From Miltoncostaea sp050250915 (GTDB taxonomy: Bacteria; Actinomycetota; Thermoleophilia; Miltoncostaeales; Miltoncostaeaceae), in the NCBI GenBank assembly GCA_050250915.1, contig JBFWNT010000020.1, forward strand, positions 1 through 64,000: DNA of 64,000 nt, read 5' to 3'. This document shows, one piece after another, positions 8,207 to 21,700 of this stretch. The translations under genes were made by a program, and so were the position numbers. The stretch's first letter is position 1, and the number at the start of each line of letters is the position of its first letter. The notes under the pieces were generated by a model. The model saw only the letters and a list, made by a program, of their open reading frames with translations. It was not told where the DNA came from and did no database searches.

Positions 8207-10696
8207 CTACTCCAGATCGTCCTCCGGCTCCGGCGGCGTCCTCCGCAAGATGCGGTCGAGATCGCCCTCGCCGATGAGCACCGTGCGGGGTTTCGATCCC
8301 TCGTGGCCGGACACGACGCCCATCTGCTCCATCGCGTCGACGAGGCGCCCGGCGCGGGCGTATCCGACGCCCAGGCGGCGCTGGAGGAGCGACACGGAGG
8401 CCGTCCCCTGCTGCACCACCAGCTCGATCGCGCGGGCGATCATCTCGTCGGCGTCCTGGTCGAGGGGGTCCTCGGTGGGCTCCGGGCGCTCCATGAGCTC
8501 CTCGCGCATCTCGGGCTTGCCCTGACCCCGCCAGTGGTCGGTGATCGCGAGGATCTCCTCCTCGCTGACGTAGGCGCCCTGGAGGCGCTGGAGGCGGGAG
8601 GTGCCGACCGGGCGGAAGAGCATGTCGCCGTGGCCCAGGAGCGACTCGGCGCCGCCGGCGTCGAGCACCACGCGCGAGTCGACCTGCGAGGAGACGGCGA
8701 ACGCGATCCGCGACGGCACGTTGGCCTTGATCATCCCGGTGATGACGTCCGCCGACGGCCGCTGGGTGGCCAGGACCAGGTGGATCCCGACGGCCCGGCT
8801 CTTCTGCGCGAGCCGGATGATCGAGTCCTCCACCTCGGCCGGGGAGACCATCATCAGGTCGGCGAGCTCGTCGATGACCACCAGGATCGTCGGCATGGGG
8901 GGCTCGCCGGCGGCGGCCCGGGCCTCGTTCCAGTCGCGAAGGTTGCGGGCCCGCTTCATGCCCATCAGCTCGTAGCGGGACTCCATCTCGCGGACGATGT
9001 TGGAGAGCACCGCCGCCGCGTCCTTCATGTTGGTCACGACCGGCGTGAGCAGGTGCGGGATGCTCTCGTAGTGGTTGAGCTCGACCTTCTTCGGGTCGAT
9101 CAGGATCATCCGCAGCTCGTCCGGCGACGACCGCAGCAGCAGCGACCCGAGCAGGGCGTTGAGGCACACGCTCTTGCCGGTGCCGGTGGAGCCGGCGATC
9201 AGCAGGTGCGGCATCCGCGCCAGGTCGATGTAGACGGGCTTGCCGCCCAGGTCGAGGCCCAACCAGGCCATGAGTGGCCCGGCGTGCGGCGGGAACTCGC
9301 GGGTGATGTCGCCCAGCGTGACGAGGGAGGCCTCGGGGTTCGGCACCTCGACGCCCACGGCCTGCTTGCCGGGGATCGGCGCGATGATCCGCAGCTCCTC
9401 GCGGGCGGCCAGCGCGTAGGCCAGGTCGTCGCGGAGCGCGGTGATGCGGCCGACCTTGGTACCGGGGGCCAGCTGGAGCTCGTAGCGGGTGACGCGGGGG
9501 CCGGAGACCGTCTCGGTGACCGTGGCCTCGATCCCGAAGTGGCCGAGCGCCTCCTCCAGCAGCTTGCTGGTGCGGGCCACCATCTCCCGGGGCTGGGTCG
9601 CGGCCCCGGTGGACTTGCGCAGCAGCGACATCGGCGGGCGCTTGTACGCGCCGGTCCGCGGGCGCACCGGCGCCGGCGTGCGCGGGGTGAACACGGGCTC
9701 CAGGCCGGGCGCCTCGTCGCCCAGGTCGAGCTGCTCGCCGGGAATGGCGTCGATCGGCGCATCGACGTCGACGCCGATTGACGCGTCCCGCACCGGGGCG
9801 GGGCGCGCGGGCATCGGTGGGGCCGGGCGGACGGCGACCGCCGGTGAGGCCGGGGGGATGTCGTCGTCGAGCGGGTCGGTGACCAGGGCGTCGGAGGTCA
9901 GCGCCGGGGACGGCGGCAGCGCGGACGGCTGGTCGAAGAGGTCGGACCAGGCGTCGGCGCCGTCCAGGAGGGGCCGGGACTCGGTGGCCTTCGGCCGGCG
10001 GCGTCCCAGGAGCGTCGGCGGCTCGATGGAGTCGATCCGCTCGCGCAGGCGCTGGGAGCCGCGGTAGGCGCTGGCGGACGCGGTCGCGACGCCCCGGCCC
10101 ACGCTCCTGCTCGCCGCCACCGTGCCCTCGCCGCCGCGGCGGACGACATGGCCGAGCGACGCGCCGGAGATGAGGATGACCGCGGCGACCAGGCCGACGA
10201 TCACGATGAGGGCGGTGCCGATGCTGCCGACGGTGTTGCTGGTGCCGTAGTAGCCCAGCTCGCCGATGTACCCGCCCCGCTCGGAGAGGCCGGCGTCGAA
10301 CCACGTGTCGCGCGGCGCCCCGCTGCCGAGGATCCCGGCCGCGAGGGCGATGAGCAGGGCGACCCCGCCGATCAGGAGCCCGGTGCGCATGGGGCGCGCC
10401 CCGAGCAGCGGGTGGTCCAGGATCAGCGCGATGCCCAGGGCGATCAGCACCGCCGGGGCCAGGGCGACGGCGCTGCCGATCAGCAGCCGCAGGCCGTCCT
10501 CGAGCCAGCCCCCCACGGGGCCGGCGCCGAAGCCGATGAAGATCGAGACGCCCAGGAAGACGCCGACGGCCACGAACCCGAGGCCGGTCAGCTCCCGCGT
10601 CTGGCCGTCGACCCCCGGGCGGCGGCGCTTCGCGCGGCCGGCCGGCTTGCGGCGGCGTGCCCCTGCGACCTGCGTGCCGATCTCCCACCTCCCCAT
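8207..10696 (-). CDS. ftsK: FtsK/SpoIIIE DNA translocase
   Basis: Membrane helices fill the N-terminal 190 residues (GFVAVGVFLGVSIFIGFG, LLIGGVALLIALAAGILGSG, ALIVIVGLVAAVILISGASLG), followed by a Pro/Ala/Asp-rich linker. The motor carries Walker A GSTGTGKSVCLNALL (about residue 505) and Walker B ILVVIDELADLMM (about 608). The C-terminal gamma winged helix (SVSLLQRRLGVGYARAGRLVDAMEQMGVV) reads polar sequences. It pumps chromosome ends through the division septum. I chose the ATG at 10696; an ATG at 10774 would add a Pro/Arg-rich stretch that overlaps the divergent sod promoter. No strong Shine-Dalgarno is visible at either. Confidence 0.95.
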   Translation of the reverse strand: MGRWEIGTQVAGARRRKPAGRAKRRRPGVDGQTRELTGLGFVAVGVFLGVSIFIGFGAGPVGGWLEDGLRLLIGSAVALAPAVLIALGIALILDHPLLGARPMRTGLLIGGVALLIALAAGILGSGAPRDTWFDAGLSERGGYIGELGYYGTSNTVGSIGTALIVIVGLVAAVILISGASLGHVVRRGGEGTVAASRSVGRGVATASASAYRGSQRLRERIDSIEPPTLLGRRRPKATESRPLLDGADAWSDLFDQPSALPPSPALTSDALVTDPLDDDIPPASPAVAVRPAPPMPARPAPVRDASIGVDVDAPIDAIPGEQLDLGDEAPGLEPVFTPRTPAPVRPRTGAYKRPPMSLLRKSTGAATQPREMVARTSKLLEEALGHFGIEATVTETVSGPRVTRYELQLAPGTKVGRITALRDDLAYALAAREELRIIAPIPGKQAVGVEVPNPEASLVTLGDITREFPPHAGPLMAWLGLDLGGKPVYIDLARMPHLLIAGSTGTGKSVCLNALLGSLLLRSSPDELRMILIDPKKVELNHYESIPHLLTPVVTNMKDAAAVLSNIVREMESRYELMGMKRARNLRDWNEARAAAGEPPMPTILVVIDELADLMMVSPAEVEDSIIRLAQKSRAVGIHLVLATQRPSADVITGMIKANVPSRIAFAVSSQVDSRVVLDAGGAESLLGHGDMLFRPVGTSRLQRLQGAYVSEEEILAITDHWRGQGKPEMREELMERPEPTEDPLDQDADEMIARAIELVVQQGTASVSLLQRRLGVGYARAGRLVDAMEQMGVVSGHEGSKPRTVLIGEGDLDRILRRTPPEPEDDLE

Positions 10697-10817
10697 GCGC
10701 GGACGGCGCGGGCGGATGCCCGCGCATCCCGAGTTGGCCGCGGGGGACCGGGTTCCTGCCCGGGTGGGTACCATCCGCGGGACCTACCGGAACGAAAACG
10801 CCAGCAGGAGGACTTCC

Positions 10818-11420
10818 GTGGCACACCAGCTCTCCCCCATGGAGAAGCCGGACAAGATCCTCAAGCTCGACGGGATCTCGGCGGAGTCGGTCGAGGCCCA
10901 CTGGGGGCTCTACGAGGGCTACGTCAAGAAGTACAACGAGATCCAGGAGCGGCTCGACGGCGCCGATGCGGCCGCCGCGAACCAGATCTTCTCGGACTAC
11001 CGCTCATACCGCGCGGCGCTCACGTTCGCCATCGGCGGCATCAAGAACCACGAGCTCTACTTCGGCAACCTGGGCAACGGCGGCGGCTCGCCGGACGATG
11101 CCCTCGGCGGCCGGCTGGAGCAGCACTTCGGCGGGCTCGACGCCTTCCTGACCCAGCTGCGTGCCGCCGGCATGGCCGCCCGCGGCTGGGCCTGGCTCGC
11201 GTACGACTGGGACTGGGACCGCCTCGACGTCTACATCGGCGACGCTCAGGACACCTTCCCGGTGTGGAACGCCACCCCGATCCTGGGGCTGGACGTCTAC
11301 GAGCACTCCTACATCCGCGACTTCTCCACCGCGCGGCCCAAGTACATCGACGCGTTCATCGCGAACATCGACTGGGCCGACGTGAGCGGGCGCTGGGCCC
11401 GCATCGCCCAGTCGCTCTAG
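10818..11420 (+). CDS. sod: Fe/Mn-type superoxide dismutase, divergent subfamily
   Basis: The GTG at 10818 follows a perfect AGGAGG six nucleotides upstream. A TACCAT -10-like element lies at 10769-10774. The 200-residue protein keeps the four metal-ligand positions: H in SVEAHWGLYEGYV, H in IKNHELYFGNLG, and D and H in LGLDVYEHSYIRDF. The first helix has HWGLYEGYV instead of the usual H-x-x-K-HH-x-x-YV, one residue shorter and lacking the paired histidines. This places it outside classical SodA/SodB. It converts superoxide to peroxide and oxygen in the cytoplasm. It is the only plus-strand gene inside the dapA-rnj-ftsK-recA block, so it is probably an insertion into that order. Whether Fe or Mn is used cannot be told. 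Confidence 0.88.
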   Translation: MAHQLSPMEKPDKILKLDGISAESVEAHWGLYEGYVKKYNEIQERLDGADAAAANQIFSDYRSYRAALTFAIGGIKNHELYFGNLGNGGGSPDDALGGRLEQHFGGLDAFLTQLRAAGMAARGWAWLAYDWDWDRLDVYIGDAQDTFPVWNATPILGLDVYEHSYIRDFSTARPKYIDAFIANIDWADVSGRWARIAQSL

Positions 11421-11480
11421 CGCGACGACCGAGCGTGCGCGCGGGCGCCCCCCGGGGCGTCCGCGGCCGCGCCGGGTGCC

Positions 11481-13166
<1,686 letters not shown>

Positions 13167-13188
13167 GTGTGCCGGACCAGGGTCGGGA

Positions 13189-14073
13189 TCAGGAGGCCGC
13201 GCGCGACAGGATCCCCTGCCGCTCCAGGACCGTGCGGAGGATGTCGCGCTCCACGGGGGTCGCCTCGACCAGCGGCAGCCGCAGCCGCCCGGACGGGATG
13301 AGCCCGGTCATCTCGAGCGCCGCCTTGATCAGGATGGGGCTCGACGTGACGAACAGCGCGGCGATGAGCTCCTGGAGGCTGGTGTCGCGCGCCCGGGCGT
13401 CGTCCCAGTCGCCGCGGCCGGCGGCGGCCACCATGGCCTGCATCTCCTCGCCGGCCAGGTGCGAGACCACGGAGATCACGCCCGTCCCGCCCATCTCGAG
13501 CACCGGGTACAGCATGTCGTCGTTGCCGGCGTAGATGTCGAGGCCGGACGTCTCGGCGACGCGGCGGCACTCGTCCAGGTCGGGGTTCGCCTGCTTGACG
13601 GCGACGACGTTGTCGATCCGCCCCAGGTCGGCGATGAGGTCGGGCGGCATGTTGATGACCGACCGGCTCGGGATGTTGTAGAGGATGACCGGGACGCCGA
13701 CGGCGGCGATCGCCTCGACGTGGCCGATGATCCCGGCCCGGGGCGGCTTGTTGTAGTACGGCGTGACCACCAGGACGGCGTCGGCGCCCTCCTCCGCGGC
13801 CAGCTGTGTGAGGTGCACGGAGTGGGCGGTGTCGTTGCTACCCGTGCCGGCGACGACGCTGGCGCGGTCGCCCACCTCGCGCTTCGCGATGCGGTAGAGC
13901 GCGACCTTCTCGTCGTCGGTGAGGGTGGAGGCCTCACCCGTGGTGCCCGCCATCACCAACCCGTCGGAGCCGTTGTCCACCAGGTGGTGGGCCAGGCGGA
14001 CGGTGGCCGCCTCGTCGACGCGGAGGTCCGCGTCGAACGGCGTTGCCATGGCGGTCAGGATGGCGCCGAGCAC
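13189..14073 (-). CDS. dapA: 4-hydroxy-tetrahydrodipicolinate synthase
   Basis: DapA condenses pyruvate with aspartate semialdehyde, the first committed step to diaminopimelate and lysine. Visible features are the TT pair in MAGTTGEASTLTDDEK, the catalytic tyrosine in VPVILYNIPSRSV and the Schiff-base lysine in NVVAVKQANPD. Its 294 residues are standard. The start is GTG at 14073, only 7 nt after a TATACT box, so the mRNA is probably leaderless; an in-frame ATG at 14049 has no Shine-Dalgarno and would cut the first beta strand. dapB lies about 7 kb away in a separate operon. Confidence 0.96.
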   Translation of the reverse strand: MLGAILTAMATPFDADLRVDEAATVRLAHHLVDNGSDGLVMAGTTGEASTLTDDEKVALYRIAKREVGDRASVVAGTGSNDTAHSVHLTQLAAEEGADAVLVVTPYYNKPPRAGIIGHVEAIAAVGVPVILYNIPSRSVINMPPDLIADLGRIDNVVAVKQANPDLDECRRVAETSGLDIYAGNDDMLYPVLEMGGTGVISVVSHLAGEEMQAMVAAAGRGDWDDARARDTSLQELIAALFVTSSPILIKAALEMTGLIPSGRLRLPLVEATPVERDILRTVLERQGILSRAAS

Positions 14074-14080
14074 GGGCGGG

Positions 14081-14086
14081 AGTATA
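14081..14086 (-). promoter_or_regulatory. -10 element of a leaderless dapA promoter
   Basis: TATACT is read toward dapA and ends 7 nt before its GTG start, placing the transcription start on the start codon. No TTGACA-like -35 lies at the usual distance, which is common in actinobacterial promoters. The matching Shine-Dalgarno is absent, as expected for a leaderless transcript. Confidence 0.6.
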
Positions 14087-14140
14087 GCCGGGGGCCCCGG
14101 AGGGGCCCCTCGTCGAACGACCAGTCAATTCCGCCGGCGT

Positions 14141-14157
14141 GCCGGGCGAAGCCCGGC
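14141..14157 (-). terminator. Possible terminator hairpin after the collagen-like gene
   Basis: GCCGGGC-GAA-GCCCGGC forms a 7-bp perfect stem 46 bp downstream of the stop of the collagen-like gene. There is no T tract, so it would be a non-canonical GC hairpin of the type often proposed in high-GC actinobacteria. It could also be a chance structure. Confidence 0.35.
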
Positions 14158-14203
14158 CCAGGCCCCCGTGTGGAGAGGGGCCGACCGCCGGCGGATTGTC
14201 CGG

Positions 14204-15100
14204 CTATGCGACCTGGGCGCAGACCACCCAGAGCTTCACGGGCGTGGTCTTCGTGAAGTTGGGGTGGATGATCACGTTCCAGGAGCGCGGGACGCCCGCC
14301 ACGTCGGAGCCGACCTGGCCGCCCACCACCTCGCCGTCCGCGCCGTTGATCACGGCCGCGGTGCCGCCCGTCGCGATGCCGCCGTTGCTGCAGGTGAGCC
14401 CCACCTGGACGTTCTGGTTGGCGGTCGTGTTGACGTTGGTGTCGAGGATCTCGGTCTGGAAGCCGGTGATCGTGCCCTGGCCGGCGCCGCTCGCGCCCTT
14501 CTGGGCCACCAGGCCCCACTCGGTGCTGATGCCGGGCACGGCACCGCTGGTGCCGATGTTGCTGAGCGCGACGTAGGAGGAGCCGTTGTAGTAGACGGCG
14601 TCGTCCTTCGCGTAGTTGGCGCCGGACGTCCAGACGTTGCGCCAGTTGAGGCCGCGCGAGCCGGTCGGCCCGGCCGGGCCGGGGTCGCCCTGGGGGCCGC
14701 GCGGACCCACCGGGCCCTGCGGGCCGGAGGGGCCCACCGGGCCGGAGGCGCCGTCCGCGCCCGCCGGGCCCTGGGGGCCGACGCCGCCGGCGGCGACGGC
14801 CTTCGCGAACCGGGACTCGAGCGACTCGACCCGGCCGGTGAGCGCCGCCATCTGGGTCGCCAGCGTCTTGACCGTCGCCTCCAGCCGCTTCGCCTGCTTC
14901 GGCAGCACCTTCAGCTGCTTGGTGAGGGCCGGGGTCAGCTTGGCCGCCTTCTTCTTGACCACCGCGTGCTCGACCGCGGCTGCCGCCGGCGACGAGGGGT
15001 CGGCGGGCTTGGCGGGCCCCGCGGCCTGGAGCTGCGGGGCCGAGACGATCATGGCGACGGCCGCCAGGGCGATGGCGGGTGACCGGCGTGGGCACGTCAT
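14204..15100 (-). CDS. Secreted collagen-like (Gly-X-Y) protein
   Basis: The ATG at 15100 has a GGAGG Shine-Dalgarno and starts a Sec signal peptide (PRRSPAIALAAVAMIVSAPQ, cleavage near LQAAG). A Lys/Ala-rich coiled-coil stretch follows (LTKQLKVLPKQAKRLEATVK and LTGRVESLESRFAKAV). About a dozen uninterrupted Gly-X-Y triplets come next (GPQGPAGADGASGPVGPSG and onward to GSRGL). The C-terminal 140 residues form a beta-rich head with DAVYYNGSSYVALSN, a carbohydrate-binding-like motif, and end in WVVCAQVA. The coiled coil probably trimerises the collagen helix. It is extracellular, perhaps an adhesin or spacer. It stands alone between dapA and the FAD oxidoreductase. The substrate or partner is unknown. 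Confidence 0.85.
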   Translation of the reverse strand: MTCPRRSPAIALAAVAMIVSAPQLQAAGPAKPADPSSPAAAAVEHAVVKKKAAKLTPALTKQLKVLPKQAKRLEATVKTLATQMAALTGRVESLESRFAKAVAAGGVGPQGPAGADGASGPVGPSGPQGPVGPRGPQGDPGPAGPTGSRGLNWRNVWTSGANYAKDDAVYYNGSSYVALSNIGTSGAVPGISTEWGLVAQKGASGAGQGTITGFQTEILDTNVNTTANQNVQVGLTCSNGGIATGGTAAVINGADGEVVGGQVGSDVAGVPRSWNVIIHPNFTKTTPVKLWVVCAQVA

Positions 15101-15226
15101 GGGCGTCCTCCGGAACGGACCGCGACCCGGTGGACCGGGTGGGAGGCCGGCGGCGAAGGTCGATGGCACGGGACACCATGTGCATCGGCATCGCCGCGCC
15201 GGAGCAACACCCCCCTCGGGGACCCC

Positions 15227-16297
15227 CTACGCCGTGAGCGGGATGGGCTCCGGCGACGGGGTCGCGGTGAGCAGCTCGGGGTCGGCCACGTCCCAGTAGT
15301 GGGCCACCGCCCAGCGGGTGACGCGCGGGTGGGCCACGGCGCGCGCGAACCCGCTGTAGAGCGGGTCGGGCAGCCAGTTGAGCACCGTCTGGAGGCGGTC
15401 CAGGAAGTCGTAGCCGCGCTTGCGCGACAGCACGTACGACCGGTACCGGGCCAGCGCCTCGTCGCGCGTCAGCTCCCCCAGCCGCACGCGCTCCGCCAGT
15501 CGCCCGGCGAGCTGCCCGAACACCAGCGCCGGCCGGATCCCCTCGCCGGAGACGGGCAGGCAGTGGCCGGCGGCGTCGCCCACCACGAACATCCCGTCGC
15601 GCACCGGGTCGATCATCCGCGAGGTGAAGAACCCGCCGTGGGTGTGACCCGCGTCGCCCAGCCGGTGGCGGTCGAGGAACCCGGTCAGGTCGCGCGAGAG
15701 CGACGACCGCCCCTCGTAGTGCGCGAGCCCGGCCCGCACGTGGTCGCCCGCAGGGAACACCCACCAGAAGCGGCGCGTCCCCCACCCCGGGCCGACCCAG
15801 AAGTGGAGGCCCTCGCCGCGGAACGGCTGGCGCGCCTCCACGCCGAAGCTCCTGCGCGGCGGCCGCGCCCGGTCGCGGCGCTCCTTGGGGGCCGAGGTGC
15901 GCCAGCCGGCCGCCTCGATCACGATGGGCGCCGTGAACGTCCCGGCGCTGGTGTGGACCACCCCGTCCTCCGCCCCGGTGATCCGGGCGCGCAGGAACTC
16001 GGCGCCGGAGCGGGCGAACATCGTCTCGCACAGGCGCCGGTAGTCGAACGTCGCGAAGTCGAAGAAGCGCATCCGCTGGGAGCGGCGCCGGGTGTGCAGC
16101 CAGATGTCCTCGTGCACCTGGTCGACGCAGTCGAGCAGGTCGAGCCGCTCCAGGCAGCGCAGGGGCACGGCCGACGCCGACGTCTCGCCGTCGCCGATCT
16201 CCAGGCGGTCGATGATCAGCACGCGCCCGCCGATCTGCCCGGCGGCGGCGAGCCCGGCGAATGAGCCGCCGCAGACGATGACGTCCCAGTCGCTCAT
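15227..16297 (-). CDS. FAD-dependent oxidoreductase, geranylgeranyl-reductase-like
   Basis: This 356-residue flavoprotein has the N-terminal dinucleotide motif DVIVCGGSFAGLAAAGQ (a GGSFAG variant of GxGxxG). The FAD-binding GD motif is GMFVVGDAAGHCLPVSGEGIRPALVFGQL, the pattern of geranylgeranyl reductases and flavin halogenase relatives. A C-terminal helical region (KRGYDFLDRLQTVLNWLPD) is also typical. It might reduce isoprenoid chains or act on a quinone or lipid. The ATG at 16297 overlaps the stop of the upstream gene as ATGA, so the two are translationally coupled. The true substrate cannot be read from sequence. Confidence 0.8.
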   Translation of the reverse strand: MSDWDVIVCGGSFAGLAAAGQIGGRVLIIDRLEIGDGETSASAVPLRCLERLDLLDCVDQVHEDIWLHTRRRSQRMRFFDFATFDYRRLCETMFARSGAEFLRARITGAEDGVVHTSAGTFTAPIVIEAAGWRTSAPKERRDRARPPRRSFGVEARQPFRGEGLHFWVGPGWGTRRFWWVFPAGDHVRAGLAHYEGRSSLSRDLTGFLDRHRLGDAGHTHGGFFTSRMIDPVRDGMFVVGDAAGHCLPVSGEGIRPALVFGQLAGRLAERVRLGELTRDEALARYRSYVLSRKRGYDFLDRLQTVLNWLPDPLYSGFARAVAHPRVTRWAVAHYWDVADPELLTATPSPEPIPLTA

Positions 16298-16824
16298 CGC
16301 GTCCGGGCGAGCGCGGCGCCGCGCCCGGCGCAGGCGGCGCGGGCGGCCGACACGGCCTCCATGGCGCGGCGGCGCTCGTCGCGCGTGAGGTGCTCGGAGG
16401 CCAGCATGCGCTCCTCGGCCTCCAGGGCGCGGACGACGTCGCGCATCTTCTCGGGCTTGCCCGGGTCGTCGACCCGGTGCACCCGGGGGGCCGCCTGCGC
16501 CTCGTACGCGTGGTGGGCGGCGTCGCGGATCGGGCGGGGCGCCTTGTCGGCGATCTCGTAGCGGAGGGACATCCGGTCGCGCTCCCACGCCGCCACCGAC
16601 ACCTTGCGCCGGTCGATCTCCCTCGCCAGCCGGGCGCTGAGCCGGCCGGCGGCGCCGCCGGCCTTCTCGGCGATGCCGCGCAGCTGGTCGACCAGGGCGC
16701 GCTTGGTGGCCTCGTTGGCCGGGTCGGCCATCCAGGCCTGGGCCTCCTGCATGAGCATCTTCGCCATCGCGGCGCCCTGCTTGCGCGCGAGCATCGCCGC
16801 CAGGGCGATGAGCTTGGCGTTCAC
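16294..16824 (-). CDS. Hypothetical alpha-helical protein
   Basis: I do not recognise this 176-residue protein. It is almost entirely predicted helix and rich in Ala, Arg and Met. The N-terminus is methionine-rich (ALAAMLARKQGAAMAKMLMQ), followed by AWMADPANEATKRALVDQLRG and basic stretches, ending CAGRGAALARTR. There is no signal peptide or membrane helix. It overlaps the cupin gene upstream and the FAD oxidoreductase downstream by 4 bp each (ATGA), so the three are made together. It may be a partner or scaffold of the oxidoreductase, but this is only inferred from coupling. Confidence 0.75.
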   Translation of the reverse strand: MNAKLIALAAMLARKQGAAMAKMLMQEAQAWMADPANEATKRALVDQLRGIAEKAGGAAGRLSARLAREIDRRKVSVAAWERDRMSLRYEIADKAPRPIRDAAHHAYEAQAAPRVHRVDDPGKPEKMRDVVRALEAEERMLASEHLTRDERRRAMEAVSAARAACAGRGAALARTR

Positions 16825-17225
16825 GTGCGGGGGATCTCCTCACCGGTCGCGGGGTCGATGCGGATGCCGTCGCGGATGCCGGCGCCGGTGGGCGCGGCGA
16901 TGGTGAGCCACACCGCGTCGCGGTCGCTGTGGTTCTGGATGCGGCGGGCGGTGTCCTTGGGGATGCGGAGCCAGTCGCCGTCCTCGACGGTCACGACCTC
17001 GCCCTCGATCAACACCTCCTGGGGGCCGCCCGAGATCAGCTGGTAGATCTCCTCCTGCTCCTGGTGGCGGTGGTAGGCCATCTCGTGGCCGGGCCCGTAA
17101 CGCCACACGCGCACCGCCATGGTGCCGGCGCCGAGCGCCCCGGAGAGATCGCGCGACGCGGGTCCTCCCCCGCGGCGCTCACGCTCCTCGACGTCACCCT
17201 CGGCGACCTTGCTCCACTCGCTCAT
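16821..17225 (-). CDS. Cupin-domain protein
   Basis: A small single-domain cupin of 134 residues. Motif 1 is GHEMAYHRHQEQEEIYQLISG, with the H-x-H and downstream Glu metal ligands, and motif 2 is DGDWLRIPKDTARRIQNHSD with the later His. Such folds bind sugars or act as metal-dependent isomerases or dioxygenases. The ATG at 17225 has a GGAGG Shine-Dalgarno five nt upstream. It lies 34 bp after pyc and is coupled to the helical protein downstream. The final residues (DGIRIDPATGEEIPRT) look like a flexible tail. The ligand is unknown. Confidence 0.85.
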   Translation of the reverse strand: MSEWSKVAEGDVEERERRGGGPASRDLSGALGAGTMAVRVWRYGPGHEMAYHRHQEQEEIYQLISGGPQEVLIEGEVVTVEDGDWLRIPKDTARRIQNHSDRDAVWLTIAAPTGAGIRDGIRIDPATGEEIPRT

Positions 17226-17259
17226 GCCCACCTCCGCGGCGTCGGGAATCCTCTCGATC

Positions 17260-20720
<3,461 letters not shown>

Positions 20721-20721
<1 letters not shown>

Positions 20722-21422
20722 CAGCCTGGGGCGGGGCCTCCGAAGAGCAGCGGCTCCAGGCCGAGGGTCAGGCCGGGGCGGCCGGCCACCGCGCGCACCG
20801 CCAGCACCACGCCGGGCATGAAGCTCTCGCGGGAGAGGCTGTCGTGCCGGATGGTGAGGGTCTCGTCGTGGCCTCCGAGGATCACCTCCTGGTGGGCCAC
20901 AAGGCCGGGGAGGCGGACGGAGTGGACGACGGGGTCGCCCTCCATGAGCGACGCCGTGCGCAGCGCGGTGCCGGAGGGGGCGTCGAGCTTGCGGTCGTGG
21001 TGCAGCTCGATGATCTCCGCCTTGCGCATGTGCCGGGACGCCTCGGCCGCGAACCGCATCATCAGCACCGCGCCGACGGCGAAGTTGGGGGCGATCAGCG
21101 CGTTCGCCGGACCCGCCTCGGCGAGGCTCCGGATCTCGGCGACCTGGTCGTCGCTCAGGCCGGTGGTGCCGACCACCACGTGGACGCCCGCCCGCAACGC
21201 CGCGGTGGCGTTGGCGAACACCGTCTCGGGGATCGTGAAGTCCACCATCACGTCGGGCGTGGCGGCCGCGAGCGCCGACGGGACGTCGGCGTAGCCGTCG
21301 GGCTCGGCGGCCAGGACGGGGTCGACCACCATGGACACGCGCATGTCCGTCTCGGCCGCCACCGCGCCGACGACGGCCCTGCCCATCCGCCCGGCCGCGC
21401 CGGAGACGCACACGTCGATCAC
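20721..21422 (-). CDS. dapB: 4-hydroxy-tetrahydrodipicolinate reductase
   Basis: DapB reduces the DapA product with NAD(P)H toward diaminopimelate. The nucleotide-binding loop is VCVSGAAGRMGRAVVG and the family signature is IIELHHDRKLDAPSGTAL, with the catalytic His pair and Lys. At 233 residues it is slightly short. The start is GTG at 21422, seven nt after a TAGGCT box, again leaderless-looking; upstream in-frame sequence is Arg-rich and not DapB-like. It forms an operon with pyc. Confidence 0.95.
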
Positions 21423-21429
21423 GCGGGGG

Positions 21430-21435
21430 AGCCTA
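21430..21435 (-). promoter_or_regulatory. -10 element of a leaderless dapB-pyc promoter
   Basis: TAGGCT read toward dapB is 7 nt from the GTG start. No Shine-Dalgarno is present. Inferred transcription start is on the start codon. Confidence 0.55.
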
Positions 21436-21460
21436 TCCGTCGCGGCTCCCGGCAGCCGGG

Positions 21461-21643
21461 CTACGCGATGTTGACGTGGACCAGGGCGCCGACCTGAATG
21501 AGGGAGGCGAATGCCACGACGACGGTCACGCCGACGGCGGGTCGAACCCGGACCAGGCGGGATACACGATCGCCAGGACGACCGCGGACGAGCGCTCCCC
21601 TTTTCGGGGACGAGGTCCCGTCGTCGCGGATTTCCGTTCGCAT
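21461..21643 (-). CDS. Possible 60-residue single-pass membrane peptide
   Basis: An ATG at 21643 opens 60 codons whose last third is a hydrophobic segment (VGVTVVVAFASLIQVGALVHV) preceded by a basic stretch (GRPGDRVSRLVRVRP), so it would insert with the N-terminus inside. There is no good Shine-Dalgarno and no family I recognise. It lies in the 278-bp gap between dapB and the phosphatase gene, upstream of dapB on the same strand. It may be chance, because GC-rich DNA often gives open frames. Confidence 0.3.
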   Translation of the reverse strand: MRTEIRDDGTSSPKRGALVRGRPGDRVSRLVRVRPAVGVTVVVAFASLIQVGALVHVNIA

Positions 21644-21687
21644 GCCGGCACGATGGCACGGGGCCGGACTCCTCTGCCGTCCGTCCG

Positions 21688-21693
21688 TACAGT
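21688..21693 (+). promoter_or_regulatory. -10 element of a leaderless promoter for the histidine phosphatase
   Basis: TACAGT lies 7 nt before the GTG at 21701, with no Shine-Dalgarno between them. This supports the GTG over an ATG 48 nt upstream. Confidence 0.55.
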
Positions 21694-21700
21694 TCCGCGG

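Noticed and set aside
11446..11459. Hairpin CGCCC/GGGCG between sod and rnj as a bidirectional terminator
   Set aside because: The stem is only five base pairs with no T tract; GC-rich DNA gives such stems by chance.
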